Assembly: GCF_017814945.1 (NCBI RefSeq)
Contig: NZ_JAGIPX010000006.1
Location: 166,835 to 230,834 of the forward strand
Direction: 5' to 3'
Length of the DNA stretch: 64,000 nucleotides
DNA from: Paraburkholderia sp. LEh10
GTDB taxonomy: Bacteria; Pseudomonadota; Gammaproteobacteria; Burkholderiales; Burkholderiaceae
The notes under the pieces were generated by a model, which did not search any database, had not been told where the DNA came from, and saw only the letters and a program-made list of their open reading frames with translations. A program made the translations under genes and the position numbers. Below, piece after piece: positions 53,819-63,404 of the stretch; within the stretch, counting starts at the first letter, position 1, and every line of letters starts with the position of its first letter.

Positions 53819-56800
53819 TCAAGCGCTGCTCGGTTTGAAAGGCACGGTGAACTGAAATTCGGCGCCGTGGGGAAAGATCCCGCTTACCCATATTTGCCCA
53901 CCGTGTGCTTCCACAATCGACCGACAGATGGACAGTCCCATGCCCATCCCGGCAGCCTTCGTGGTGTAGAAGGCATCGAAGAGTCTCTCGACGTTTTGGG
54001 GAGCCACGCCTGGCCCCGAATCGCGCACGGCGATAAGCGCGTTACCCGACACGTCTGTGCTGGTGCTGACGGTCAGTTCCCGCGGCCCCTCGTCGACCGT
54101 GCTCGTCGCTTCGATGGCGTTGACGATCAGGTTCAGCACCACCTGTTGGAGCTGGACGCGATCCCCCTCAACGAGTGGCAGGGCCTCCGCAAGCTGAATC
54201 CGCACGGAAACACAGTGCTTGTCGGCCTCACCGCGCGTTAGCGCGATGACCTCACCAATCGCCTCATTGATATCCAGACCCTCCTTACATGGCGGAACGT
54301 TTTTGACGAGGCCACGAATTCGGTTGGTGATGTCGCCGGCGCGCTTCGCGCCCCGGAGAATCCGGTCAAACGCCTGCCGGGCTTCGTCCAGATTCGGCGG
54401 CTCAACGCTCAGCCAGCTCAGCCCCGCTTTCGCATTGGCTGAGTTCGAGGTAATCGGTTGCTGGATTTCATGGCTGATCGAGGCCGCGAGGTGTCCCATG
54501 GTCGTGACGCGGTTCGCGTGCGCCAGCGCCATCTGCACCTCGCGATACCGCTGCTCGCTCTCGCGTGCTTCGGCTTCGGCCCGCTTGCGCTCAGTCAGAT
54601 CGAGCACGAACGCGACGCCCTGACTCTTCCTTTCTTCCAGGATCGCGGCGCCGATCAATACCGGGACGCGGCTGCCGTCCTTTCTGAAGTATTCCTTCTC
54701 GAATGGCTGCAATGTCCCCGTCGCCAGGAGCTCAGGCACCCACTCCCGCCTGTCGCGCTCGAGCCATTCGGGCGGCGTCAGATCCGTCCATCGCAGACGC
54801 CCCGATATCAGATCGTCGCCGTCATACCCCACGATACGCAGAAACGCGTCGTTAGCCTCAGAAATCCGACCGTCGAGATCGTAGATAAAAATGCCGACGA
54901 TATTCGCGTCGACGAGACGCCGGATCTTCGCTTCGCGTTCAGCCAGATCGCCGTACAGTCGGGAATTCTCCAGCGTGATCGCGGCCTGCGAGGCCACGAG
55001 TTTCAGCACCGCGATCCGGGCCGGCACGAACACGCATGGCGTCAGGTTGTTTTCCAGATAGAGCACCCCGATGAGTTCGCCCTGGTTGATCAACGGCAGG
55101 CTGAGCACCGAGCGGACGCGGTGCTGCATGATGTAAGGATCCGCGCAAAACGGAGCCTGATTCATCGCGTCATCGAGAATGACGGTTTCTCTAGTGCGCA
55201 TGACATAGTGCAGCACGGCTTCCGGCAACATCGCCGTTGTCACGGGCGCGTCGCGCATTTGCACGGCGACTGTCTCGCCGTCGATCGAGGCCTGCGCCTT
55301 GATGCGTGGCTCGCCGCTGCGTGCAAGCACCAGTAGACCGCGCTCGGCGCCCGCCTGCTCGATCGCCGTGCGCATGAGAGTGTCCAGCAGCTTGTCCAGC
55401 ATCATCTCGCCCGAGACCGCTTGCGAGACCTTGATCACCGTCGCCAGATCCAGTTGCTCCACGGATGTCCCGATCGTGCTCGCCGGACCGCCAGCCGCCT
55501 TTTCCTCCCTGAGATGCGGATACGAGCTATCAAGTTGCCGGACCTTGCCGATGGCTCCCCAACGCGCATAGCCATAGCGGGCAGCACGCAAACAGGTATC
55601 CGCGATCCTGTCGAGACCGCGTGCCGCGTAAAAACGTGCGGCAAGCTCGTGCGCCAGTGCTTCATTGTGGACAAAGCCGTTTGCGTGCGCGAGGCGGATC
55701 GCCTGCTCATAGTGTCGCATGGCGTCAACGTCGCGGCCTTCTACGCGCGCGATCTCCGCTGACACTAGAGCGTGCTTGTCTTGAAACGTCACCGAGCACG
55801 TTTGCGCCCAGTCTCGCAACTGCTCTACATGCGCGGCGAGGAGCTCGCGCCACACGCTCTGCTGGTCCGGCGAACCTGTCTCGTAGACGGCCGCCACCGC
55901 AAGCGTGCTGTATAAGTAGTAGTCAAGCAACTGAATGTGCGCGTCGGAGGACCAGAGCAATTCCTTCGCCTTCCCAGCCGCTGCGTTGGCAATCTCATAG
56001 TCGCCGGACATGAAGCGCGCTTGAAGTTTGAGTATCCAGTACCAGCAGACCATCGTGCTCATGCGGTCTTCGCCCAGCCCTGCCTCGAAGACCGCTTCGT
56101 CGAACTCTGCGTCGCTGAAGGTGGAGAAGGTCGTCGTTTCTCCTTGCATGTTGCGAATAAATCGCTGCTGGCTCACGAGAATGTCGACAACGTCGCGGAA
56201 TTTGCCCTTGCGGACGAAATCGAGGCCTCGCTCCGTGTCGGCCCATACCTCAATGAGCGGATCTCCGCGCATGAGCCGGTCCGTAACCAGGTGATTGCAG
56301 CTGTAGCAGGCCCGTGCAAGATCGCCCGTTTCGGCACCGGCGCGAAACGCTTCACGGATGTAGTCGAGGGCAGTAGCAATTGGCTCTGTCCAGACCACGA
56401 TCATTTCCATGGTGAAGTAGGTCTTCGCCCTGTAAGCGATAAAACCATGCTTCTCGACGAGATCACAGGCAAGCTTTCCGAAACGATATCCTTCGGGATA
56501 GCGCCGGAAGTGCGGACCCAGCATCGTTCCGAACCAGGCATAGCTATGAGTTGCTGCACCGCTCGCGCCATGCTGCAGGCTGAGGCTCACCATGCGGCAG
56601 ATGTGAAGGAGGGCGAGATTGGTATCGGTGTAAACGGCCGGCGCAGTAAGGACCGAGAGCACGCTCATTGCAGCCATGATCTCGGGGTCGGTCATGAGAG
56701 GCGCCTCAATCAGGTCCTCGATCGGCCGTCCGTTGAGGATCTTCCAGACTTCCTCGTATTGCGCTTGCACCTCTTCACTGGTGGGATGGGCCGGCATATC

Positions 56801-59353
56801 GATGCCGAACAGTCGCAGGCATTCAAGGGCGCAGCTGACAGCCTGTGCGTTTTCCGACTTCACGACATGGAGATCGATTTTGAGCCGATAGACAGACGCA
56901 CTGTCTATTTTCGACTCGCTTCTGTCAAGAAGCCCAGAGATCAGCTTTTCGGCTTCCTCGAACTTGCCATTGAGGAATTCGCAGTCGGCGCGCTCGAACC
57001 ATATATTGAAGGACAGCTCATAACGACTGTCCCATCGACCCTCGCCGAGCAGGGACATGGCCTGGGACAGGTATTTGCAGGCGGAAGCATAGGCTGTCGA
57101 AGCCTTGGCTCGTTTGCCGGCTATCAGGTTCAGCTCCGCCAGCCCGTCGCGTTCCTCGACAGACGTCATCAATTCGACGCCACGATTGAGCTGATTGACG
57201 ATCTCGAAGATCGCTTCTTCCCGCTTTTCCGAAGGAATATTCGCCGCAAGCAACCGGCCGATCTGGAGATGCGTCCCGGCGCGCGAGCCAGTCGGAATGA
57301 GGGAGTACGCGCCTTCCTGCACGCGGTCGTGGAGGAACCGGTAGGACTCCTCCGAGCGGAAAACGAGCCCGGCTCGAACCGCTTCCCAAAGCCGGTCGTG
57401 CATCTGCTCGTCGCCAGCCTGGTAGACCATGCGAAGCATGGTGAATGCAGCACTGTTCCCGAGGCACGCGAGTCGTTGTAATGCCGTTTGCGTCTCGACG
57501 GGTAGGCGGCTCAACTTCGCTACCATCAGGTCCACCACATTGTCGGTGTAACCTTTGGCGTGAATCCGGCTCAGGTCCCACGACCAACTCGCGTGGGCAT
57601 GATCGAAGGTGAGCAACCCCTCTTCGGCGAGCGAGGAAAGGAACTGAATGGCAAAGAACGGATTGCCTCCGGTTTTCTCGTGCAGCAATCGCGCTAGCGA
57701 AGTGGCATGGCCCGGCTCGCAGCGAAGAGAATCCCGGATTAGCTGTTCCAGGTCTTCGCGCGTCAGGGGAGCAAGGACGATCTCCTGCACTTTCCCTCCG
57801 GCCTGGCGGATCGCTTCCAGCTTGCGCATCAGCGGATGCGTGGGATCGACCTCGTTGTCACGGTAGGCGCCGATCAGCATCAGATGCTGCATGTCCGTCC
57901 GGCCCAGCAGGTGTTCGAGCAGATCAAGCGTTGCCGCGTCGAGCCACTGCAAATCGTCGAGGAAGAGAGCAAGAGGGTGTTCCGGCCGGGCGAATACGGC
58001 GATAACCCGCCGAAAGACGAGCTGGAAGCGGCGTTGCGCGTCCTGTGGCGAAAGATCGGCGACGGGCGGCTGCTCTCCGATGATGAGCTTCAACTCGGGG
58101 ACGAGGTCCACGATGAGCTTTCCGTTCAGGCCCACCGCGTCGAGAAGTGCGCCGCGCCATTTAGCCAGTTCCGCTTCGCTCTTGCTCAGAAGCGGGCGGA
58201 TCAGGCTCTGAAAAGCTTGCGCCAAAGTGGAATAAGGGATGTCGCGCTTGTACTGGTCAAATTTGCCCGATGCAAGAAGACCGCGCGGCGGCACAAGTGG
58301 TTTGTGGAGTTCGTTGACGACGGAAGATTTGCCGATTCCCGAGTATCCGGATACGAGCACCAGCTCCGGCCTGCTTCCGGCGACGACCCGGTCGAAGGAG
58401 GCGAGCAGGGTAGCGACATCTTTCTCGCGCCCGTACAACTTCTCGGGGATCACGAGCTGGTCTGAGGTATCCCGTTCGCCGAGTGGAAATTCATCGATGC
58501 CGTGCCGGGCCTCCCATGCAGCAAGACAGCGCCGCAGGTCGCTCTCGACGCCTGCCGCCGTCTGATAGCGTTCCTCGGCGGTTTTCTCGAGGAGCTTCAT
58601 GACGATCCGGGAAACCTGAACCGGGACAGTTGCGAACCGTTCGCTCGGTGCCAACGGCTTTCGTGCGATATGGCAGTGGACCCACTCCATGGGATCGGAG
58701 GCCGTAAAGGGAAGATCGCCGGTGAGCATCTGGTAAAGCGTGACGCCCAATGAGTAGAGGTCGCTCCGGGAGTCGATCGAGCGGTTCATCCGGCCGGTTT
58801 GCTCGGGCGCCATGTAGGCCAGGCTGCCCGCGATGGTTTCTGGCGGCTCGGGCGCCTGCCGCTCGCGGGCCAGTCGCGATGCGATACCGAAACCGGTGAA
58901 CCTGACCTCCCCCGTTGTGCCGTTCACGAGGATGTTCGCCGGTTTGACGTCCTTGTGGATGAGGCCGCGCTGGTGGATGCCGGTCAGAGCCGTAGCGATT
59001 CCGATTGCGAAGCGCAGGAAAATTTCCAACGCCATCGGCGCGCCAGACATCCCGTCGAGCGGCTCGCCGCCCGGATCCTCGAGCACCAGTGTGGTCTGAC
59101 CATATGCGCGCCCGAGTTCGATCGGTCGCGCTGCCCAAGCGCCGTCCAGCTCATCCTTCAATCGGTATTCGTGAGCGAGACTATCGACGGTTGCAGGCAA
59201 CGGCTGCTCGGTGACAGGCGAAACCAGCAGCACTGGGCTCCGCTGCCCGGCGGCATCCAGACCCCAACCTCGCCGGAGGACGCGCTCGCCGTCCTGGTGC
59301 AGCGTTTGGCAGCTGAGATCCCCATCGGCGTCGAGCCGAATCGACATGTTCAT
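53819..59353 (-). CDS. giant hybrid sensor: kinase-like domain, AAA ATPase, GAF, PAS, histidine kinase (copy B)
   Basis: This 1844-residue paralogue of the 27401 gene has the same domain order and nearly the same spacing. The kinase-like catalytic loop is H133-K-D-V-K137-P-A-N140, so Lys and Asn are kept here, but the DFG aspartate is again Gly (G154, TGFG). Then come the AAA ATPase (GYSGIGKSSVVNEL, about residue 340), helical repeats, GAF (about 1290-1460), PAS (about 1480-1590) and the histidine kinase with H1628 (ISHEIQQP), VVLNLIVNAIEAT, DSGPGVA and GMGMGLS. ATG 59353 has GGAG upstream. It forms an operon with the FixJ-like gene, and perhaps with a 58-codon ORF before it. The stimulus is unknown; no membrane segment is evident. 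Confidence 0.94.
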   Translation of the reverse strand: MNMSIRLDADGDLSCQTLHQDGERVLRRGWGLDAAGQRSPVLLVSPVTEQPLPATVDSLAHEYRLKDELDGAWAARPIELGRAYGQTTLVLEDPGGEPLDGMSGAPMALEIFLRFAIGIATALTGIHQRGLIHKDVKPANILVNGTTGEVRFTGFGIASRLARERQAPEPPETIAGSLAYMAPEQTGRMNRSIDSRSDLYSLGVTLYQMLTGDLPFTASDPMEWVHCHIARKPLAPSERFATVPVQVSRIVMKLLEKTAEERYQTAAGVESDLRRCLAAWEARHGIDEFPLGERDTSDQLVIPEKLYGREKDVATLLASFDRVVAGSRPELVLVSGYSGIGKSSVVNELHKPLVPPRGLLASGKFDQYKRDIPYSTLAQAFQSLIRPLLSKSEAELAKWRGALLDAVGLNGKLIVDLVPELKLIIGEQPPVADLSPQDAQRRFQLVFRRVIAVFARPEHPLALFLDDLQWLDAATLDLLEHLLGRTDMQHLMLIGAYRDNEVDPTHPLMRKLEAIRQAGGKVQEIVLAPLTREDLEQLIRDSLRCEPGHATSLARLLHEKTGGNPFFAIQFLSSLAEEGLLTFDHAHASWSWDLSRIHAKGYTDNVVDLMVAKLSRLPVETQTALQRLACLGNSAAFTMLRMVYQAGDEQMHDRLWEAVRAGLVFRSEESYRFLHDRVQEGAYSLIPTGSRAGTHLQIGRLLAANIPSEKREEAIFEIVNQLNRGVELMTSVEERDGLAELNLIAGKRAKASTAYASACKYLSQAMSLLGEGRWDSRYELSFNIWFERADCEFLNGKFEEAEKLISGLLDRSESKIDSASVYRLKIDLHVVKSENAQAVSCALECLRLFGIDMPAHPTSEEVQAQYEEVWKILNGRPIEDLIEAPLMTDPEIMAAMSVLSVLTAPAVYTDTNLALLHICRMVSLSLQHGASGAATHSYAWFGTMLGPHFRRYPEGYRFGKLACDLVEKHGFIAYRAKTYFTMEMIVVWTEPIATALDYIREAFRAGAETGDLARACYSCNHLVTDRLMRGDPLIEVWADTERGLDFVRKGKFRDVVDILVSQQRFIRNMQGETTTFSTFSDAEFDEAVFEAGLGEDRMSTMVCWYWILKLQARFMSGDYEIANAAAGKAKELLWSSDAHIQLLDYYLYSTLAVAAVYETGSPDQQSVWRELLAAHVEQLRDWAQTCSVTFQDKHALVSAEIARVEGRDVDAMRHYEQAIRLAHANGFVHNEALAHELAARFYAARGLDRIADTCLRAARYGYARWGAIGKVRQLDSSYPHLREEKAAGGPASTIGTSVEQLDLATVIKVSQAVSGEMMLDKLLDTLMRTAIEQAGAERGLLVLARSGEPRIKAQASIDGETVAVQMRDAPVTTAMLPEAVLHYVMRTRETVILDDAMNQAPFCADPYIMQHRVRSVLSLPLINQGELIGVLYLENNLTPCVFVPARIAVLKLVASQAAITLENSRLYGDLAEREAKIRRLVDANIVGIFIYDLDGRISEANDAFLRIVGYDGDDLISGRLRWTDLTPPEWLERDRREWVPELLATGTLQPFEKEYFRKDGSRVPVLIGAAILEERKSQGVAFVLDLTERKRAEAEARESEQRYREVQMALAHANRVTTMGHLAASISHEIQQPITSNSANAKAGLSWLSVEPPNLDEARQAFDRILRGAKRAGDITNRIRGLVKNVPPCKEGLDINEAIGEVIALTRGEADKHCVSVRIQLAEALPLVEGDRVQLQQVVLNLIVNAIEATSTVDEGPRELTVSTSTDVSGNALIAVRDSGPGVAPQNVERLFDAFYTTKAAGMGMGLSICRSIVEAHGGQIWVSGIFPHGAEFQFTVPFKPSSA

Positions 59354-59386
59354 TTGCCGGTCTCCGCCATCTGGGCTTTGTCGATG

Positions 59387-59563
59387 TCAGGCAGAGAAGG
59401 CTGCTCGAGCATTCTCCACCCGCCGCCCGAGTTGGATTGTGAGTTTGACACTAAGGTACTCGCCGTGCGTCTTCACGGTGAGCTGCTTGATTCCCTCCGA
59501 CCCATCAATCTTTAGCGTGATTTCAATTGCGCGAAGTCCCTCGGCAACGTCACGGCTCGGCAT
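59387..59563 (-). CDS. possible 58-residue small protein before giant sensor B
   Basis: ATG 59563 opens 58 codons ending 33 bases before the sensor start. The predicted product alternates hydrophobic and polar residues (IEITLKIDGSEGIKQLTVKT, then GEYLSVKLTIQLGRRV), as in a short beta-sheet protein. There is no known family and only a weak ribosome site. It could be a leader or partner peptide, or chance. Confidence 0.35.
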   Translation of the reverse strand: MPSRDVAEGLRAIEITLKIDGSEGIKQLTVKTHGEYLSVKLTIQLGRRVENARAAFSA

Positions 59564-59659
59564 GCCGCACGCGATCCGATGCTGACAAGCTTTGCGTTGG
59601 CGTCGGATCGACCCGTACGAAAGTAAAATAACCCGGCCTATATCCGTTCCACCAGTTAA

Positions 59660-59676
59660 ACCAAATTAACTTTGGT
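59660..59676. promoter_or_regulatory. inverted repeat ACCAAA-TTAAC-TTTGGT
   Basis: A perfect 6-base inverted repeat in AT-rich sequence about 100 bases before the 58-codon ORF and 310 before giant sensor B. It is a candidate operator or promoter element. Function is inferred from position only. Confidence 0.35.
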
Positions 59677-60487
59677 AAAAGTGATCCGAGTTCGCCTGAT
59701 AGCACTTGCTTGCCTGGGACGAGTGAGGGTCTCGATGCTAAAGCGTTTAAGGTCCGCAGACAGGCCACTCGCGCGAAGTTAACTACCAATTCGTTCCGGT
59801 CGACGGTTTGTCGGGAAACACGACCGGCCGTGCTGCTTGACGCTGTCCAGCACCGCGAGCGTGGGGTGCGTTACCCGTAGAGATCGTCTCGATCTCAAAG
59901 GGGGTGAAGGATGAAGGCAAAGTCTCTGTTCAGGGAGAGACAAGTATGCCGTGAGCGCGGCCAAGAACTTCCGACAGCGATAATTGACGAAGGGGCCGAT
60001 CGACCGAAAGGCATCTGAAATCCGCCATTGCTCCCCTCTGACGACTCGACCGGCGGCGACGTCCAGCCGTCGGCTTCCCACGAAGACGGCCATTGGCTAA
60101 CGACTTCAACACTTGGACGGCCAGCCGGGGCACTTGGACGAGTGCTGGTACACGCTGTTGTAGACCTCACTCACGGCGGCAGCGCCTGCGTTCATCTGAT
60201 TCTGGTAGTTCAGCATCGGGCGTGGCCCCTGTACTCGCGATCCGTACAGAGCCAGGCGCCACAGTTGACGCCGTGCATGATGTCACTGTGGTCGCGTGAC
60301 TCACACCAGTGGTGTTTAGCGTGACTGGTTCGAAAGATATGCGCTTGGCCATCTCCGGCCAGTAGCAGCCTTTCGACAATCTCCCGGAGATCGTCGACAA
60401 TTCCCGTGCACGCCGTTAGTGCGAAGTCTGACGAATCGCTAGTTTGAAGCAAGCTTCGATTACTCCACTCGCCTCGCGCCCGCGCCT
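59677..60487. other. gene-poor gap of about 810 bases
   Basis: Several short frames exist on both strands, but none has a ribosome site with family-like content. It may contain old decayed sequence; I could not identify an insertion-sequence remnant. Confidence 0.4.
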
Positions 60488-60916
60488 ATGAATCCTGTAC
60501 GTCTTGTTGTCACGCTCGCATTGTTCTGCACAGCTGTGACTGGAAGCACAGCGGAGCCTTCGCCTTCGATCACGCTCGAAGGAACTCTGTTGGTCGGCGA
60601 TTATTTCGGACCGCCCGGCTATGGCGAAAATCCCAGCGAAGACCATAGCGAGCACTCGCTGTTTTTGCAGCTACCGGCACCACCAGTGACGCAACTCGCT
60701 GACTCCAGGTCATTGGATTCGTTCGGCCCGGAAGCTCAGCGGACATACTTCGCTCAGGTTGTTATTGACGGCCCTGACCGATCTGAGGTGGAGAAGGCAA
60801 TTGGACACAAAGTAGAGGTCGCAGGCGTTCCATTTGCGCCGCTGACGGGCCATCACCGAACTCCGCTGCTAATCCATGTGAAAACACTCAAGCCGATTGA
60901 TGCGTGGCGCTGGTAG
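60488..60916 (+). CDS. exported DUF4431-like protein
   Basis: This 142-residue protein has a signal peptide (cleavage near TGSTA). The mature part matches the general pattern of DUF4431 proteins: ITLEGTLLVGDYFGPPGYGE, HSLFLQLPAPPVTQL and VEVAGVPFAPLTGHHRTPLL, ending in a short beta-rich tail. The conserved TGHH-x-x-PLL element is the best indicator. The function of the family is unknown. It stands alone in the decayed right end, and its frame is intact. Confidence 0.7.
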   Translation: MNPVRLVVTLALFCTAVTGSTAEPSPSITLEGTLLVGDYFGPPGYGENPSEDHSEHSLFLQLPAPPVTQLADSRSLDSFGPEAQRTYFAQVVIDGPDRSEVEKAIGHKVEVAGVPFAPLTGHHRTPLLIHVKTLKPIDAWRW

Positions 60917-61064
60917 ACCGCCCGCTCGCGAGAGCACACGATTCCACGTGAAAGACTGCTTTCAGCCTATTTCAGCGCGGTCAAAGGCGGACGATCAATG
61001 GATTGCGCTGCCAGCACCGAATTGGATTTGCAATCAAGCAGCATCGGGCGGCTAGGCGCAGAGA

Positions 61065-61472
61065 CTAAAGGCCGGTTCGGCGGTCACCCGTGGCAACCGC
61101 AATCGGCAGTAACACGCCACCAACCATCAGTTCGATAAAGCCTATGGCTGGAGCGACGGCGCCGCCGCCAACGCTAAACAACCAGAAGTCGGTGGCGACG
61201 AAAAACAACAAGGCGGCTAGGCATATCCACGTAGTCCGAAGCCCTGAAATTCTGACGCATACGTACAAGAGCGCGCCGGGCATGAAGATCATGAACAGGA
61301 ACATCAGGAACGCGTCTGGGTGGACAAAGAATCTGTGATGCTTATTTGGCGAGAACTGGAGCCACAACGCGTAAAGGACAGGTAGGCAGGCTAATATTCC
61401 TGCGAGTTTGGTCGGCGTTGGAGAGTTTTGGGAACGTGGATGGAATGGTCCCTGTGGAAAGCGGCTGGGCAT
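61065..61472 (-). CDS. small integral membrane protein, function unknown
   Basis: This 135-residue protein has a polar N-terminus (about 20 residues) and four predicted membrane helices (about residues 22-40, 52-74, 80-101 and 105-125). No conserved motif is recognised. ATG 61472 lacks a strong ribosome site. The even hydrophobic pattern supports a real gene. Confidence 0.55.
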   Translation of the reverse strand: MPSRFPQGPFHPRSQNSPTPTKLAGILACLPVLYALWLQFSPNKHHRFFVHPDAFLMFLFMIFMPGALLYVCVRISGLRTTWICLAALLFFVATDFWLFSVGGGAVAPAIGFIELMVGGVLLPIAVATGDRRTGL

Positions 61473-61742
61473 TGCAAAAGTGCCTCCGACGATATTTTCA
61501 GTCGTCTTCGAAATTGCTTGTTTTGCCCGTTTTGTTCAGCACATGTGTCGCCAACGGATTGGCGTTTGCATGCATGATCTCACGCTCCGTCGCGACTGAA
61601 TGTCTGCTTTCGATCATAGTGGGTGACCGCTTAGGGTCGACATAAGGCATCCACTGACGGGTTGCTAGCGTCATGGTCACGCGATCGCTTGGCGGAGAGC
61701 GGCCATTCGTCCGCCGACACGGTCGTGCGTGATTTGCGCGGC

Positions 61743-62246
61743 TTACGGTGACGTGGCGCTACCGCCAATCATTGAGCGACGGCAGGCGGAGGTGCCGTAG
61801 TGACATGCGTACCGTGCCCGAACCTCGTCGGTGATCTCGCATCAATGACAAGCCCATAGTCTATAAACAGCTTCTCGCCGGCGTTGATCGCACTGAGCGC
61901 ATGAATGAACACGCGATCGCCCATTTCGATAGCCTCACAGTTGGGTTCGCACGCGTGATTCAGAAATCGGGCGCTGTTGCCGTCCCGGCTGCCGTCGATG
62001 ACCCGTCCGCCCGAAAGGCCGAAAGCAAACATGTGCCCGGCATCCAATCGCTGACGAGCGGCCGTGCGTCGCCAGCTCGTGACCTCGCCCTTGTATTCAA
62101 TGAGAAGCTCGCCCGCGGGGGACTGGCTGAAGGGCCAACAGCCCCGTGCCGTGTACGGGCGAACGTCGCGCCGAGATGCGTCGCGTTCGGCGAATGGTGA
62201 CGTTTCCTTCCGTGGTCGCCCGGGCAGATGGTCCCGGTGCAGCCAA
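61743..62246 (-). pseudogene. SET-domain protein gene with two frameshifts
   Basis: Three minus-strand frames read in series rebuild a bacterial SET protein. The first frame gives [20 protein letters not shown]. After an extra base in a five-G run (62117-62121, plus strand) the second frame gives [32 protein letters not shown] and LFIDYGLVIDAR. A missing base near 61834-61837 then shifts to a third frame giving the post-SET tail YACHYGTSACRRSM. The core substrate-binding motifs RFLNHACEPNCE and DYG are intact, but the protein cannot be made in one piece. SET proteins of this type methylate lysines. Sequencing error is the alternative, but two separate shifts plus decayed neighbours favour a pseudogene. 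Confidence 0.7.
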
Positions 62247-62462
62247 ATCATACATTGCTTCCGGCCGCTCTCAGCAACGCAACGCGCAACTAACTGTCAG
62301 ATGCCCCAGCAACCTCAGACTCGCTTCGCCACAACCCCGGCTTGCAGAAAAAGACCCGCAGCCGGTGTCGGGTGCATCCTCCCGCCCGTCGCCGAAATTG
62401 CCCGATCTGCGCTAAGGTGTGCGCTCCGGCCCGTTCTACGTCCAACTCCGAAAGGAAATGAT

Positions 62463-62660
62463 ATGAACAAGCAGGAGCTTAGCGACGCAGTCGCCGCCAG
62501 TACCGGTGATAGCAAGGTCAGCACGGGCGAGGCCATTGACGCAATTCTCGAGGCGGTCACATCCGCCGTCACGCGTGGCGGACACTGCAGTTGATCGCTT
62601 CGAATCAATTTCGACGGGCGCCCGTTCAGAACGCACGGGACGCAATCCCTCGACGGCCGA
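62463..62660 (+). pseudogene. HU-like DNA-binding protein gene, frameshifted
   Basis: ATG 62463 behind AAAGGAA begins [20 protein letters not shown] and continues through [16 protein letters not shown], a clear HU N-terminal half. The frame then stops at 62594. A shifted frame continues with STGARSERTGRNPST, the HU DNA-binding arm motif, after which similarity fades. The chromosome-compacting protein cannot be made intact from this copy. A functional HU gene must exist elsewhere. Confidence 0.75.
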
Positions 62661-62990
62661 AACCAAATGCGCCCGCGAACCTGGCGTTGCAGCGGCCAGG
62701 TTGTGCCTGCACTACGGCCTTATGCTGAAAGTGCGCCGAGCGTCATGGGTCGCATCGCCGCCGGGCATCGCTTGGCAAGTGGACGCGCGCCGGTGAGATG
62801 CCCTGGGACAGGGCGTTGATCGCGTGGTCTGCAGCAGGATGGCTACGGAAGTGAACCGACAGGAGAGTTCAAGGGGCGATGCGGGGAGGTTGGCTTTTGA
62901 CCGTCTGCAGTGCTATCGGGCGCGGTCCGGGCCCGCGCCGGCGGGTGGAGCGTTGAGCTCGCGGAATCCGACGAACGACCTACACTGCTA
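62661..62990. other. gap without a supported gene
   Basis: No frame with family similarity or a ribosome site was found between the HU remnant and the hairpin at 62991. Confidence 0.4.
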
Positions 62991-63010
62991 ATACGGCACC
63001 ACTGCCGTAT
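62991..63010 (+). promoter_or_regulatory. perfect hairpin directly before a small ORF
   Basis: ATACGGCA-CCAC-TGCCGTAT gives an 8-base-pair stem with a 4-base loop. The GGAGG ribosome site of the next ORF starts 2 bases after the stem. It could be an operator or an RNA structure affecting translation. Confidence 0.5.
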
Positions 63011-63021
63011 CGGAGGTTGCC

Positions 63022-63201
63022 ATGACCCGAAAGTTCTCTGATATTTTCAGACGGCGTCCAGTGACGGGCGCCCCGGATGACACGGCCCACGGGGAATCCC
63101 AGGTTCAACGGGATGAGCAAACGCGGTCTGCACAGGCGCAGGCGAAAAAGCTATGGGACACGATCGGTCGTCGTCGCCACAGGGATGCGCGGGGCCGTTA
63201 A
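63022..63201 (+). CDS. small basic protein, 59 residues, function unknown
   Basis: ATG 63022 has GGAGG at a 5-base spacing, the best ribosome site of the right end. The product is basic and polar: MTRKFSDIFRRRPVTG, then AQAQAKKLWDTIGRRRHRD. It has one possible amphipathic helix and no membrane segment or cysteine. I recognise no family. A perfect hairpin precedes the ribosome site, so expression may be controlled there. Confidence 0.5.
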   Translation: MTRKFSDIFRRRPVTGAPDDTAHGESQVQRDEQTRSAQAQAKKLWDTIGRRRHRDARGR

Positions 63202-63404
63202 CATAAGCTGCCCAAGGGGCGATTGCGGCCGTCATGACGGCACTGGCAAAGCCGCATCGGATCGTGTTCGCCCCCGATCGATTCACAGGCGAGTATGCGA
63301 CGAGCGGAAACATTGTCGATCGCGCTGAATCAGCGCTCAATGCCCGCCGGTCTCGATGAGAGCGCGGGTTTTTCTGTGGCGGGCTGGTGCCGTGGCGAAT
63401 CACG

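Noticed and set aside
55937..57481. Long plus-strand ORF (514 codons) inside the giant sensor
   Set aside because: It is an antisense shadow of high-GC coding sequence; the opposite strand has continuous domain matches and this frame has none.
59779..60093. Possible insertion-sequence remnant
   Set aside because: A WRISDAF-like string recalls IS5-family starts, but nothing further matches and no inverted terminal repeats were seen.
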